Of a stretch of DNA of 23,883 nt, positions 15,085-22,857 are shown piece by piece. The position numbers were made by a program, and so were the translations under genes. The DNA comes from JAOZTV01 sp965371805 (GTDB lineage Bacteria; Acidobacteriota; Aminicenantia; UBA2199). Under the pieces are notes generated by a model that was not told the origin of the DNA, ran no database searches, and worked only from the letters and a program-made list of their open reading frames with translations. Positions within the stretch are counted from its first letter, which is position 1. Each line of letters begins with the position of its first letter. The stretch is from positions 1-23,883 of the forward strand of contig CBDUZW010000076.1 in NCBI GenBank assembly GCA_965371805.1, written 5' to 3'.

Positions 15085-15093
15085 ATTATATCA
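15085..15093 (-). promoter_or_regulatory. Extended -10 promoter for the peptidase operon
   Basis: Read on the minus strand, TGATATAAT (15093-15085) is an extended -10 with a perfect TATAAT. The -35 region is weak. Transcription would start near 15078, leaving a short leader that holds the AAGGAGG ribosome site before the ATG at 15064. The site lies between the sensor kinase stop and the YugP-like gene, so the peptidase cluster has its own start. Confidence 0.5.
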
Positions 15094-15162
15094 TATAGTT
15101 TCTGTTTTTACCTGAATTGTTTTTTTAGAACTTTATTAATAGGGATAAGAAAAAGGCGGCGT

Positions 15163-17271
15163 CTATGCTTTTGGAAATTGTAGTGAGAAACTTGTACCTT
15201 TATCCGGCAGACTGTCAACTGTAATAGTTCCATTACATTTTTCAACGATATCTTTTACCGTTGCAAGCCCTAAACCGGTTCCCTTTTTCCCCTTTGTTGT
15301 AAAATAGGGTTCAAAAATCCTATCTATGATCTTTTTATCTATACCCTTTCCATTATCCGAAACTCGGATTCTTAGAAATCGACCATCCTTTTGCTCATTT
15401 TCCAAATAGTCTATAGAAATGACTATTATTCCTACCTTTTGTGCTGTTTCCTTTATGGCATCTCTCGAATTTATCAAGAGGTTCAAAAGGGCAAGCGATA
15501 ATTTTTCCTTATTTGTTTTTGCAAAGAATGGACCATCTGAATAATCTCTTCTAATATTGATATTTTTAAAAACAGTATTTTCTACTAAATTCAAAACAGA
15601 CTCGATTAGTTTTCCAACATCAGTCTTCTCGGTCCTCAGTTTTTCTTTTTTCGAAAAACTCAATATATTACCACCCAATTCATGGGCTTTTGAGGCCAGA
15701 TCATCTATAATAAGAATTCTTTGATAATGCTTACTATTTTTTTTTACCGTCCGTTTCAGAAGATCAATATTTCCAAGAATACCAGTCATTAAATTGTTTA
15801 ACTCATGTGTAAAACGCCCTAATACCGCCCCCAGTGTCCCAAGTTTTTGTGCATGAATTAAATTCTCTTCCAGTTTATAACTCTTTGTAATATCCTCGAT
15901 TTGAATTGCAATAGTGATTTCTTTTTGTAAAGCAACTTTGTAAAAGGATAACCTGAAGATCCTTTCTTCATCTTTAGGGAAAAACACCCGGTATGAATTA
16001 TGGGAAATAGGAATTCCGTTCAATATAACCTGATAAAAATCTGCCTGGAGGGATAGCGGTAAATTGATGACTTCAAAAATTTCTTTTCCTTCTATATCCT
16101 TTGCTTTAATACTAAAAAGCTTTTCAGCCGCCGGATTTACAGTAATGCCATGACTTATGATATTACAAATGATAATAGCTGATGGAGAGTTTTCAATGAT
16201 TTTTTCAAAGAAAAGTTTTAAATCTAAAATTTCATCTCTTTGTACTTTTAGAGATTCTGTCATATTATTGAAAATATGGGTTAACTGACCAATCTCGTCA
16301 TTAGAAGTCGGTTCTATTCTTACGTCAAATTCTCCTTTGGATAGCGTTTCAGCACCTCTGGAGAGGTGCAGGATCGAATTGGTTAATTTTTTCCCGGTAA
16401 ATAGACTTATTATAATTACAATAATAACAACGATAACAAAAACTATTACAAGGTTTAGGATTCCGTGTTTTCTAGCTAAAATAATATCCTCGATATTTAC
16501 AGCTATAAAAACTTCCCCGATCTTATGTTTAAAGTAATCAAAGATTGTGAAACTACTGATTAAAAAGTTCTCGTTTAAAATCTTAAGTTTATGGGTTTCT
16601 TCATCCGGAGATAACAATACTTTTGGAAAAAAGCGATTTCCTTCTTCATCCTGGAATGTTGAAGCCAACTTTTCCATTCCTGACATAATAACAATGTCTC
16701 CCTTTGTCCTCTCTTTTAACTGATCTACAAATTCAGAATTCAAATTAAGTTCAAATAGCAAATAACCTTTAAAGGAAAAACTGTCCTGATCAATAATAGG
16801 CGAAACCACTAGTATACATATATTATTTTTAATTTTAAAAACCCCTGCATCCCTGAGTAAATAATCCCGTTCTTTATTAAAAAAAGGAATGTCGGATAGG
16901 TCTTCCTGATTAATATAAGATATATTTGAATAATTATGGGAGGCAATTATCTTTAAACCCGGATCAATGATCTTTATATTAATGTTATGGAGAAAAAAAC
17001 TCTTATTACCCAGAATAGCTAAGAGGTCATCAGGATTGTTTATATTATTGACAACTTCACTCAATTCAGAAATAAAAACAGATTTTCTGGTTAATTCACC
17101 CAGGTATTCATAAAAAAGATTTTCAATATCTTTTTTTGTAGAGATAGTCTCTTTAGCAGCAAAACTTCTGTATTTTCCGGATATGGAATAAATGGCAAAA
17201 AAAGTAGCAAGAACAGCGGAGAGGACGGCAATAAATATAAATGAAAAAAAAAGTTTTGTCCGTATCTTCAT
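15163..17271 (-). CDS. Membrane sensor histidine kinase (extracytoplasmic sensor, HAMP, PAS, HisKA, HATPase)
   Basis: The 702 residues run: first membrane span (about 8-29), an extracytoplasmic sensor of about 240 residues (30-270) with Cache-like features such as ICILVVSPI followed by GYLLFELN, second span (271-292), HAMP (293-345), PAS (about 352-465), HisKA with phospho-acceptor His489 in RFTHELNNLMTGILGN (486-501), and HATPase with N-box Asn601, G1 DNGKGI (639-644), F-box FEPYFTT (653-659) and G2 GTGLGLA (664-670). The HELNN-type H-box resembles NtrB-like kinases. No response regulator is adjacent. The ATG overlaps the stop of the upstream solute-binding protein gene (ATGA), so the kinase is translationally coupled to it. 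The layout suggests that one or both binding proteins present a ligand to the sensor domain. Confidence 0.93.
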   Translation of the reverse strand: MKIRTKLFFSFIFIAVLSAVLATFFAIYSISGKYRSFAAKETISTKKDIENLFYEYLGELTRKSVFISELSEVVNNINNPDDLLAILGNKSFFLHNINIKIIDPGLKIIASHNYSNISYINQEDLSDIPFFNKERDYLLRDAGVFKIKNNICILVVSPIIDQDSFSFKGYLLFELNLNSEFVDQLKERTKGDIVIMSGMEKLASTFQDEEGNRFFPKVLLSPDEETHKLKILNENFLISSFTIFDYFKHKIGEVFIAVNIEDIILARKHGILNLVIVFVIVVIIVIIISLFTGKKLTNSILHLSRGAETLSKGEFDVRIEPTSNDEIGQLTHIFNNMTESLKVQRDEILDLKLFFEKIIENSPSAIIICNIISHGITVNPAAEKLFSIKAKDIEGKEIFEVINLPLSLQADFYQVILNGIPISHNSYRVFFPKDEERIFRLSFYKVALQKEITIAIQIEDITKSYKLEENLIHAQKLGTLGAVLGRFTHELNNLMTGILGNIDLLKRTVKKNSKHYQRILIIDDLASKAHELGGNILSFSKKEKLRTEKTDVGKLIESVLNLVENTVFKNINIRRDYSDGPFFAKTNKEKLSLALLNLLINSRDAIKETAQKVGIIVISIDYLENEQKDGRFLRIRVSDNGKGIDKKIIDRIFEPYFTTKGKKGTGLGLATVKDIVEKCNGTITVDSLPDKGTSFSLQFPKA

Positions 17272-18806
17272 TTTTTCCTTATTTCAAAAAGAGATAAAAC
17301 ACCTATAGAGTTAGCAGTGACAGATTCCATCCGATTATTATTATAGAAAAATACTAAAGCGTCATGATAAACAGGGATACAGATAATTTCCTCATGGATC
17401 ATCCTGTTTAGTCTCCCATACATATCCTTTCTTTTTTTTACATCGCTTTCAACAGACACGTCGATTATTTTTTGAACTATATTCTTATCATTGATGGAAT
17501 ACAGACTGGGTAAACCCTCTTGCTGCAGTTTCCCGCTGAACAAAGGGTAAAAAAAACTATGGGGATCCGGATAATCAGCAACCCATCCTGAAAGAGCAAG
17601 ATCATAATCCCATGCTGCAATTTTTTTATAATACTCTTCTTCTGAAACCATTATTAATCTTGTCTTTATCCCTGCTTTTTTAAGATTTCCTAAAAAAAGT
17701 TTAATCATCTGAGTGTCTAAGTCTCCACCTCTTACTAAAGGAAAATTTAAAACAATTTCTTTTTTAATATTTTCTTTCTTTAATAATTCCAGGGCTTTTT
17801 TAAAAGAAAATTCTTGTGTGTATGCTGTTTTTTTATATCCAACTATACCGGGTGGTAGAAATGAGCTTGAAGGAATAGCAAAATCCTGATAAACATATTT
17901 AATAATCTTTTTATCCCATAGGAACTGAATTGCTTTACGGATATTTTTCCTCTGTAAATATTTGTTTTTTAAATTAAAGGCTATATAATTAGTCTCCAAT
18001 ATTGCAGACCGATGGACGCTGACCCAATCCAATCGTTTCAATCCAAGAGTTCGTGATATTGAATAAGAAGAAAGCATATCAATCTTTTGCTGGCGAAATA
18101 AATTTTGCAGGATAGGCAGCTGGGTTTTGATAAGGGATACAAAGCCATCTATATGGGGTTTCCCCCGCCAGTACTTTAAATTTGCTTCGAGTGTAACACG
18201 TTTATTCTTTTCCCACTTTTTTAGTTTAAATGGACCCGAACCAACAGGGTGGAGGGGAAAATTCTTCCCATATTTTTTTACTGCAGCTGGAGATACAATT
18301 GAAGCACAATCCGTCGTCAATGCTGCGAGAAAGGAAAAAAATGGTTTTTCTAAATAAAATGCTACTGTATATTGATCGATCTTTTTAACATATTTTAAAT
18401 TCTGGAAGATCTCTCCAAATAAGAGGAAATCATAGTATCGATATTTGAATTTTTTATCCAATTGACGCTGGAAAGAAAAAACAACTGCATCTGCCGTTAA
18501 ATCTGTTCCATCATGGAAGGTTACTCCTCTTCTCAATTTGAATGTCCATTGAGTTCCATTTTCACGGATTTGCCAGGATGTTGCCAGGGAGGGAACAAGC
18601 TTTTTTGTACTGGGATCGAATTTGACCAACCTGTCATATAAATTATAGTTATAAAAGGAAGAGGTCGGATCCCATGCCTGCGCAGGGTCAAGAGATTCCG
18701 GGCCTATATTAGTACCGTTATAGATAACTTTGTCAGTAGATGATATGAGTAGATGATTCATTAAAAACATACAAATAATAAATAAAACTAACCCTTTTTT
18801 TTTCAT
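17268..18806 (-). CDS. Extracellular solute-binding protein, family 5 (DppA/OppA-like), second copy
   Basis: This 512-residue protein has an N-terminal signal peptide (about 1-23; basic MKKK then a hydrophobic core) without a lipobox, so it is probably a soluble periplasmic protein. The mature part shows family 5 landmarks: SLDPAQAWD (38-46), LVPSLATSW followed by WTFKLRRGVTFHDG, and near the C terminus a conserved aromatic run before YYKKIAAWDYDLALSGWVADYPDP and the final VYHDALVFFY segment. Family 5 proteins deliver peptides, nickel, haem or other ligands to ABC permeases. Here no permease or ATPase gene is present. The start overlaps the stop of the preceding paralogue by 1 base (TAATG), with GGAAG upstream. 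The ligand cannot be told from sequence. Confidence 0.92.
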   Translation of the reverse strand: MKKKGLVLFIICMFLMNHLLISSTDKVIYNGTNIGPESLDPAQAWDPTSSFYNYNLYDRLVKFDPSTKKLVPSLATSWQIRENGTQWTFKLRRGVTFHDGTDLTADAVVFSFQRQLDKKFKYRYYDFLLFGEIFQNLKYVKKIDQYTVAFYLEKPFFSFLAALTTDCASIVSPAAVKKYGKNFPLHPVGSGPFKLKKWEKNKRVTLEANLKYWRGKPHIDGFVSLIKTQLPILQNLFRQQKIDMLSSYSISRTLGLKRLDWVSVHRSAILETNYIAFNLKNKYLQRKNIRKAIQFLWDKKIIKYVYQDFAIPSSSFLPPGIVGYKKTAYTQEFSFKKALELLKKENIKKEIVLNFPLVRGGDLDTQMIKLFLGNLKKAGIKTRLIMVSEEEYYKKIAAWDYDLALSGWVADYPDPHSFFYPLFSGKLQQEGLPSLYSINDKNIVQKIIDVSVESDVKKRKDMYGRLNRMIHEEIICIPVYHDALVFFYNNNRMESVTANSIGVLSLFEIRKK

Positions 18807-20323
18807 TATTCTTCCTTTATAATATTTTTAAATATTAAAAAACCATAGGGACTAAAATATAAATTTTTAACTTTTTTACTAAAAACAGCAAGGTTTTTTA
18901 AATGATAAAGAGGTACCCATGGGGAATCCCTGTGTATAATTTCCTGAGCCAATTGGATATACTTATTCTGTTGTTCCGGAAAAAGGCTTTCTCTCGCTTT
19001 TTTAAGAATTGTAGTCAAATCCGGTTTTGAGTAAAATGCAGGATTATTATTACCTTTTGTCATAGTGAATAATGGAAATAAAAACGAATCGGGATCTGGA
19101 GCTCCCTGCCATCCCATAATAACCATATCGTGTTCACCACGATTGACTCGTTCGATCAACTGCTTAAAAGGAACAGGTTTTTTAATTATTAAAATATTAA
19201 CTGCCTTAGCATTTTTTGAAATATTATTAACAATTCGCCGCAGGGCTGGGTTTGTACCTGAGAAATAGAGTGTACATGAAAATCCCTTTGCCAGTCCGGC
19301 ATTTTTAAGAATTTCCCTTGCCTTATTAAGATTATATTCATAATTTTTGATATCCTTATTGAAACCTGATATATGTGGCGGTATCGGTGTCACTGCAGGT
19401 ATAGCCAGTCCTTGAAAATTATGTCTCACCATCGCCTTTTTATTGATCAGATGCGAAAATGCACGCCGGACTGGGATACGATTAAAGGGAGGTCTACGGG
19501 TATTAAAAGCCAGAAATTGCACACGGGGGGTAGTTATTGACAATAACCCGATCTCCTTTTTACCAAGGAGTTCTTCATACTCTTTTGAAGAATTAATAAT
19601 GGAAACATCTGCATTTCCTCTTTTTATTTGGAGTATTTTTGAAACTGCACCGGGAATCACTTTGAAAATCACCCGGGAGATCCCCGCATTTGTTTCCCAA
19701 TAATTTTTATTTCTATTTAGTATCAGAGAATCACCTTTTTTCCATTGTTCAAATTTGAATGGCCCTGTTCCCACCGGTATGAATTCCGAACCTTTATATG
19801 ATGCCGGAGCAGTTATATACGCAGCCGGTTTTGTTAATGCATACAAAAAAGAAGAACTCGATTTACTCAGAATTATTTCAATCGTGTTCGGATCTATTAT
19901 CCGAATATTTTTAAAAAAAGGAAAAAGATATTTCCATTTTTTATAATTGCCGGTTCTCCCTTTCATTCTTGTATTAAAACATTCAAATACTGAAGAGGCA
20001 TCAAATATCTCACCATTATGGAAGGTAACACCCTTCCTTAAATGAAAAATCCATTTTTCCCCATTTTTACTCACTTCCCAATGAGTGGATAAACAGGGTA
20101 TAATTACAAACGGTTTCTTTGAGAAGGCAACGAGTCCTTCAAATATATTGGAAGTCACCTCGTGGGAATATAATTCTCTGGACTTTCCCGGATCCAATGA
20201 CATTGCATCGATGTTACGAATATAGATGAGTGTATCTACAGCTCCAGGCAAATATATTGAATTAAAAACGATCAAGACGGCAAGAAAAAATAAACCAACA
20301 TATAAAAACCGATTTGCTAACAT
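18806..20323 (-). CDS. Extracellular solute-binding protein, family 5 (DppA/OppA-like), first copy
   Basis: The 505 residues resemble the following gene in length and order of motifs, but the two are clearly divergent, so this is an old duplication or two ligand types. A signal peptide covers about 1-28 with no lipobox. Family landmarks include MSLDPGKSRE, STHWEVSKNGEKWIFHLRKG (a variant of the usual SW-x-W-x-F-x-LR-x-G block), GVTFHNGE, VGTGPFKFEQW and, near the end, GWQGAPDPDSFLFPLF. It is the first gene of the three-gene unit with the second binding protein and the sensor kinase. A TATAAT 8 bases before the ATG and no Shine-Dalgarno suggest a nearly leaderless message. Confidence 0.92.
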   Translation of the reverse strand: MLANRFLYVGLFFLAVLIVFNSIYLPGAVDTLIYIRNIDAMSLDPGKSRELYSHEVTSNIFEGLVAFSKKPFVIIPCLSTHWEVSKNGEKWIFHLRKGVTFHNGEIFDASSVFECFNTRMKGRTGNYKKWKYLFPFFKNIRIIDPNTIEIILSKSSSSFLYALTKPAAYITAPASYKGSEFIPVGTGPFKFEQWKKGDSLILNRNKNYWETNAGISRVIFKVIPGAVSKILQIKRGNADVSIINSSKEYEELLGKKEIGLLSITTPRVQFLAFNTRRPPFNRIPVRRAFSHLINKKAMVRHNFQGLAIPAVTPIPPHISGFNKDIKNYEYNLNKAREILKNAGLAKGFSCTLYFSGTNPALRRIVNNISKNAKAVNILIIKKPVPFKQLIERVNRGEHDMVIMGWQGAPDPDSFLFPLFTMTKGNNNPAFYSKPDLTTILKKARESLFPEQQNKYIQLAQEIIHRDSPWVPLYHLKNLAVFSKKVKNLYFSPYGFLIFKNIIKEE

Positions 20324-20331
20324 ATCAATAT

Positions 20332-20360
20332 ATTATAGTAAAAAAAACAAAAAATCAATA
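20332..20360 (-). promoter_or_regulatory. Candidate promoter of the binding-protein/kinase operon
   Basis: On the minus strand a perfect TATAAT lies at 20337-20332. The -35 is only fair: TATTGA (20360-20355) at 17 bases or TTGATT (20358-20353) at 15. A run of eight T lies in the spacer. The ATG follows after 8 bases, so the leader would be 0-2 bases long. Confidence 0.45.
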
Positions 20361-20388
20361 AATCTGACTGTATAAAGTAATCGTCTTT

Positions 20389-21348
20389 TTAATTCCCATC
20401 CCAGCCTGACATTCTTGCCATCATCCACCAGAATGCTCTTCCTTTCATAACACAATTTAACCTGTGGGAATGCGCACACTCACCACAGTTTTCGGATCTT
20501 GCAAGATTTGCAAGTTCGTTTCCTCCATTTGCAGAAATCCATTGTTCTGCCCAATTTCCACCGATATAATAACAACCATCATCTGCATCTTTATCAAGAA
20601 AATAATTACCAGAAGGATCATAACTTTCAATATCAGCAAAATCAAATAGGATTTTTTCATTATCCCTGCAATAATCCCGTATTTGTTCGTTTCTCTGATG
20701 AAGATTCCCACTTGTTCCACTGCCATCAAGATGCCCGGTCATATAGATAAATTTAACATCCGGATAATCAATTTCAAGCTGGTTCATGGCATTTAAATAT
20801 GTATTAATCCCACTTTCATCATTATCACTTGCACCACCACACCAGGACCACATAACAACATTTCTGTCATTTCCACTCATATCCAGCATTGTAGTCGTTG
20901 CATCCCGCCAGGACAGATCTCCATTATGACCAAGATCAGAAGCATAATTATTAGCCCAATTATCAGCAAAAAAAACACCGTTTGCAGAACCCCAACCAGA
21001 GAAGGTGAATTCTATTGTCGAATAAGATGCTATAGAACTTTCTGCCGTAGAGCTGCCTGAATTTAAACTCAAAGCAGATATACCGGTAACAATCTGGCTT
21101 CCATGAGAAGTATGTGAATACCCAATTTTAAAATTTTCTTTTGCTTTGTCTATCCATTCCTCAGGTATTTTTGATATATCAGTATTATTATGATCTATAA
21201 TAATTGCTTCACTATTATTACCTCCATTGTTTTCATTGTTCTCCTCATTTGCACCATTTTCGTTGTTATCATTAGTAGAACTTGGATTACACCCAAATAT
21301 AAAAATTACACTTAAAATAATAATAAAAAACAATTTAGTTATTTTCAT
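20389..21348 (-). CDS. Lipoprotein of unknown function, with conserved His/Cys motifs
   Basis: The best start is the ATG at 21348, 4-5 bases after GAGGTG; a TTG four codons upstream overlaps that ribosome site. The 319 residues begin with a lipoprotein signal (MKITKLFFIIILSVIFIFGC) whose lipobox IFGC gives Cys20 as the acylated residue. An Asn/Glu/Gly-rich linker (21-46) follows. The folded part contains SHTSHGSQ (78-85), WSWCGG (167-172), YMTGHLDG (202-209), FDFADIESYDP (235-245) and a C-terminal Cys-rich end with CGECAHSHRLNC (288-299) and GRAFWWMMARMSGW. I recall this arrangement from uncharacterised proteins of diverse bacteria. The alternating strand and Gly/His pattern could be an SGNH-hydrolase-like fold, but I cannot place a Ser-Asp-His triad, so no function is claimed. 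It is apparently monocistronic. Confidence 0.85.
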   Translation of the reverse strand: MKITKLFFIIILSVIFIFGCNPSSTNDNNENGANEENNENNGGNNSEAIIIDHNNTDISKIPEEWIDKAKENFKIGYSHTSHGSQIVTGISALSLNSGSSTAESSIASYSTIEFTFSGWGSANGVFFADNWANNYASDLGHNGDLSWRDATTTMLDMSGNDRNVVMWSWCGGASDNDESGINTYLNAMNQLEIDYPDVKFIYMTGHLDGSGTSGNLHQRNEQIRDYCRDNEKILFDFADIESYDPSGNYFLDKDADDGCYYIGGNWAEQWISANGGNELANLARSENCGECAHSHRLNCVMKGRAFWWMMARMSGWDGN

Positions 21349-21407
21349 ATCACACCTCAATACTTAGATATAACTAAAAGAAAAAAATCTCAATTTTCAC
21401 TAATTTC

Positions 21408-21435
21408 TTGACAAGACCATATAAATCAATATAAT
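21408..21435 (+). promoter_or_regulatory. Consensus promoter for the leader peptide/nitroreductase unit
   Basis: A perfect TTGACA (21408-21413) and a perfect TATAAT (21430-21435) are 16 bases apart. Transcription would start near 21442, which is the A of an ATG opening a 21-codon reading frame. The -35 sits inside a near-palindrome TCTTG-A-CAAGA (21406-21416), a possible operator, since it lies where the divergent lipoprotein gene also starts. Confidence 0.7.
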
Positions 21436-21441
21436 CCCCAA

Positions 21442-21507
21442 ATGAAACATGTCTTAGATACAAATAATATTCCAAAAAACTTAGTCAGTAGAATGGATAA
21501 ATTATGA
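21442..21507 (+). CDS. Possible 21-codon leader peptide overlapping the nitroreductase start
   Basis: An ATG at 21442 lies exactly 6 bases after a consensus -10 and opens a frame of 21 codons (begins MKHVLDTNNIPK, ends SRMDKL). Its TGA stop overlaps the nitroreductase ATG as ATGA. If the message is leaderless, ribosomes would translate this peptide first and reinitiate on the enzyme, which itself has only a weak ribosome site (GGAT). I see no run of one amino acid that would mark classical attenuation. It could also be chance or the remnant of a longer gene. The evidence is positional only. Confidence 0.35.
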   Translation: MKHVLDTNNIPKNLVSRMDKL

Positions 21508-22340
21508 AAAAAATACAAGAAAGTATCAAAAAAAGGAAATCCATTAGAAACTTTACTAATTCAGCCTTAAGTAACACAGACAAATCAATTATAGAAGATA
21601 TCCTTGTACAAAAAACAGTCACCCCCTTTACAAATCAATTTATGTTTACTTTAATTGACAAAATGAACTTTGAAAAATCAAAGATCAAACTTGGAACCTA
21701 TGGATTCATAACAAATGCACGATATTTTATTATTGGTTCTTCAATTAAATCTACTAATGCAACTATTGATTATGGATATGCCTTAGAAAAGGTCGTTCTT
21801 GATCTAGAAAAAAACAACATAGGAACATGCTGGCTGGGGGGATCATTCAGCCGCAAATATTTTGGAGAGACAATAAAAAAAGAGCCTGATGAAATAATAC
21901 CTGCAATAATTGTTTTAGGAAAAAAACCTTCTAAAATTTCTATAAAAAGTAAGATCATGAGAAAAGTAATTAGTGCCGATAAAAGAAAAAAACATGAAGA
22001 ATTGTTTTTTACATCCAACTTTCACACTCCATTTGATATTTCTTCTAATACTGTTTTAGCTGAAGCACTTGAGATGATAAGACTTGCTCCATCCTCAGAG
22101 AATCATCAACCCTGGCGTATTTTGATCAATAAAAACAAAGTTCACTTTTATTTAAAGAATAATAAACTAATTTCAAAATTTGCTAAGGTTGTGAACCTTC
22201 AATATATTGATATTGGGATTGCAATGAGCCATTTTGAATTAACTCAAAAATCTAATAATATAGAAGGTGAATGGAAGACAGAAGAAGAGATCAAAGATTT
22301 TGAAAAATTTACTTATATTACGTCCTGGGTTTATAAGTAA
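21504..22340 (+). CDS. Nitroreductase family protein (TM1586-type, duplicated FMN fold)
   Basis: The 278 residues match the putative TM nitroreductase type, in which two nitroreductase-like halves lie in one chain. The first half has RKSIRNF (11-17), the FMN-phosphate-binding Arg region, and DYGYALEKVVLDL followed by NNIGTCWLGGSF, the helix and glycine loop typical of the family. The second half has MIRLAPSSENHQPWR (191-205), like the second FMN-binding element, and a closing helix near NLQYIDIGIAMSHFEL. Such enzymes use FMN and NAD(P)H to reduce nitro or quinone compounds, but the physiological substrate is unknown. The protein is cytosolic, with no signal peptide. The start ATG overlaps the stop of an upstream 21-codon frame. 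The cysteine protein and AraC regulator follow on the same strand and may share its control. Confidence 0.87.
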   Translation: MKKIQESIKKRKSIRNFTNSALSNTDKSIIEDILVQKTVTPFTNQFMFTLIDKMNFEKSKIKLGTYGFITNARYFIIGSSIKSTNATIDYGYALEKVVLDLEKNNIGTCWLGGSFSRKYFGETIKKEPDEIIPAIIVLGKKPSKISIKSKIMRKVISADKRKKHEELFFTSNFHTPFDISSNTVLAEALEMIRLAPSSENHQPWRILINKNKVHFYLKNNKLISKFAKVVNLQYIDIGIAMSHFELTQKSNNIEGEWKTEEEIKDFEKFTYITSWVYK

Positions 22341-22357
22341 AATAATTTTAGTCTAAA

Positions 22358-22386
22358 TTGCCTGAATTACCCGGTTCTGTTATTAT
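22358..22386 (+). promoter_or_regulatory. Promoter for the C-GCAxxG-C-C gene and AraC regulator
   Basis: TTGCCT (22358-22363) and TATTAT (22381-22386) are 17 bases apart. Transcription would start near 22393, leaving a short leader with GGAGG (22399-22403) before the ATG at 22409. The gene pair could therefore be expressed apart from the nitroreductase. Confidence 0.45.
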
Positions 22387-22408
22387 ACTATTATCATTGG
22401 AGGAATTA

Positions 22409-22834
22409 ATGGATAGAAATAACATTGCTGTTAATGCGGGGAAACACTTTAATTCAGGATTTAATTGTGCAGAATCAGTTTTATTATCATTAGCAGAAAC
22501 TTATAACCAGGATAAAGAAATACAAAAATTTGCAAGTTATTTTGGCGGAGGAATTGGGAGTACCCACCAGGAGATATGTGGCGCACTTTCCGGAGCAGTT
22601 CTTTTTATAGGTCATTTACTTGGTAGAACAGATCCAAAGGAAAACATTGATAAGAATAAAGAGATAATTAAAGAAATTCTCTCCAGTTTTAACAAAATCT
22701 ATTCTACAGCTAATTGTGAAAAACTCACTGATGGTTTAGATCGAAAGTCCCAGTCTGAAAAATGTGAAGGAATAGTAAAATATGTTGCAGAGCTAACCTT
22801 TGAAAGATTAAACAATAAAATAGATCTTCCTTAG
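22409..22834 (+). CDS. C-GCAxxG-C-C family protein (probable redox or metal protein)
   Basis: The start is set by GGAGG six bases before the ATG at 22409; a TTG at 22358 would extend the frame by 17 codons through promoter-like DNA and is unlikely. The resulting 141 residues show the four conserved cysteines of the C_GCAxxG_C_C family: Cys20 in GFNCAES, Cys57 in ICGALSG (the GCAxxG core, with Ile for the first Gly), and two near the C terminus in STANCEKL and SEKCEG. The GGGIGSTHQ (46-54) turn is also typical. Members are small and cytosolic and are thought to have redox or metal-linked roles, often beside transporters or oxidoreductases; function is not established. It lies 23 bases before the AraC-GyrI regulator, probably in one operon. 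Confidence 0.88.
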   Translation: MDRNNIAVNAGKHFNSGFNCAESVLLSLAETYNQDKEIQKFASYFGGGIGSTHQEICGALSGAVLFIGHLLGRTDPKENIDKNKEIIKEILSSFNKIYSTANCEKLTDGLDRKSQSEKCEGIVKYVAELTFERLNNKIDLP

Positions 22835-22857
22835 AAACATGATATTTTAAAGTCATT

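Noticed and set aside
15163..20323. A complete oligopeptide ABC transporter operon
   Set aside because: Only binding proteins are present; no permease or ATPase gene is found on either side.
20464..20750. Open frames on the plus strand opposite the lipoprotein gene
   Set aside because: They overlap conserved lipoprotein coding sequence and show only low-complexity composition, with no start signals.
21349..21360. TTG start at 21360 for the lipoprotein
   Set aside because: It overlaps GAGGTG used by the ATG at 21348, and the shorter form gives a standard lipoprotein signal.
22358..22408. TTG start at 22358 for the C-GCAxxG-C-C protein
   Set aside because: The extension lies over a promoter-like stretch, and the ATG at 22409 has GGAGG and the usual N terminus.
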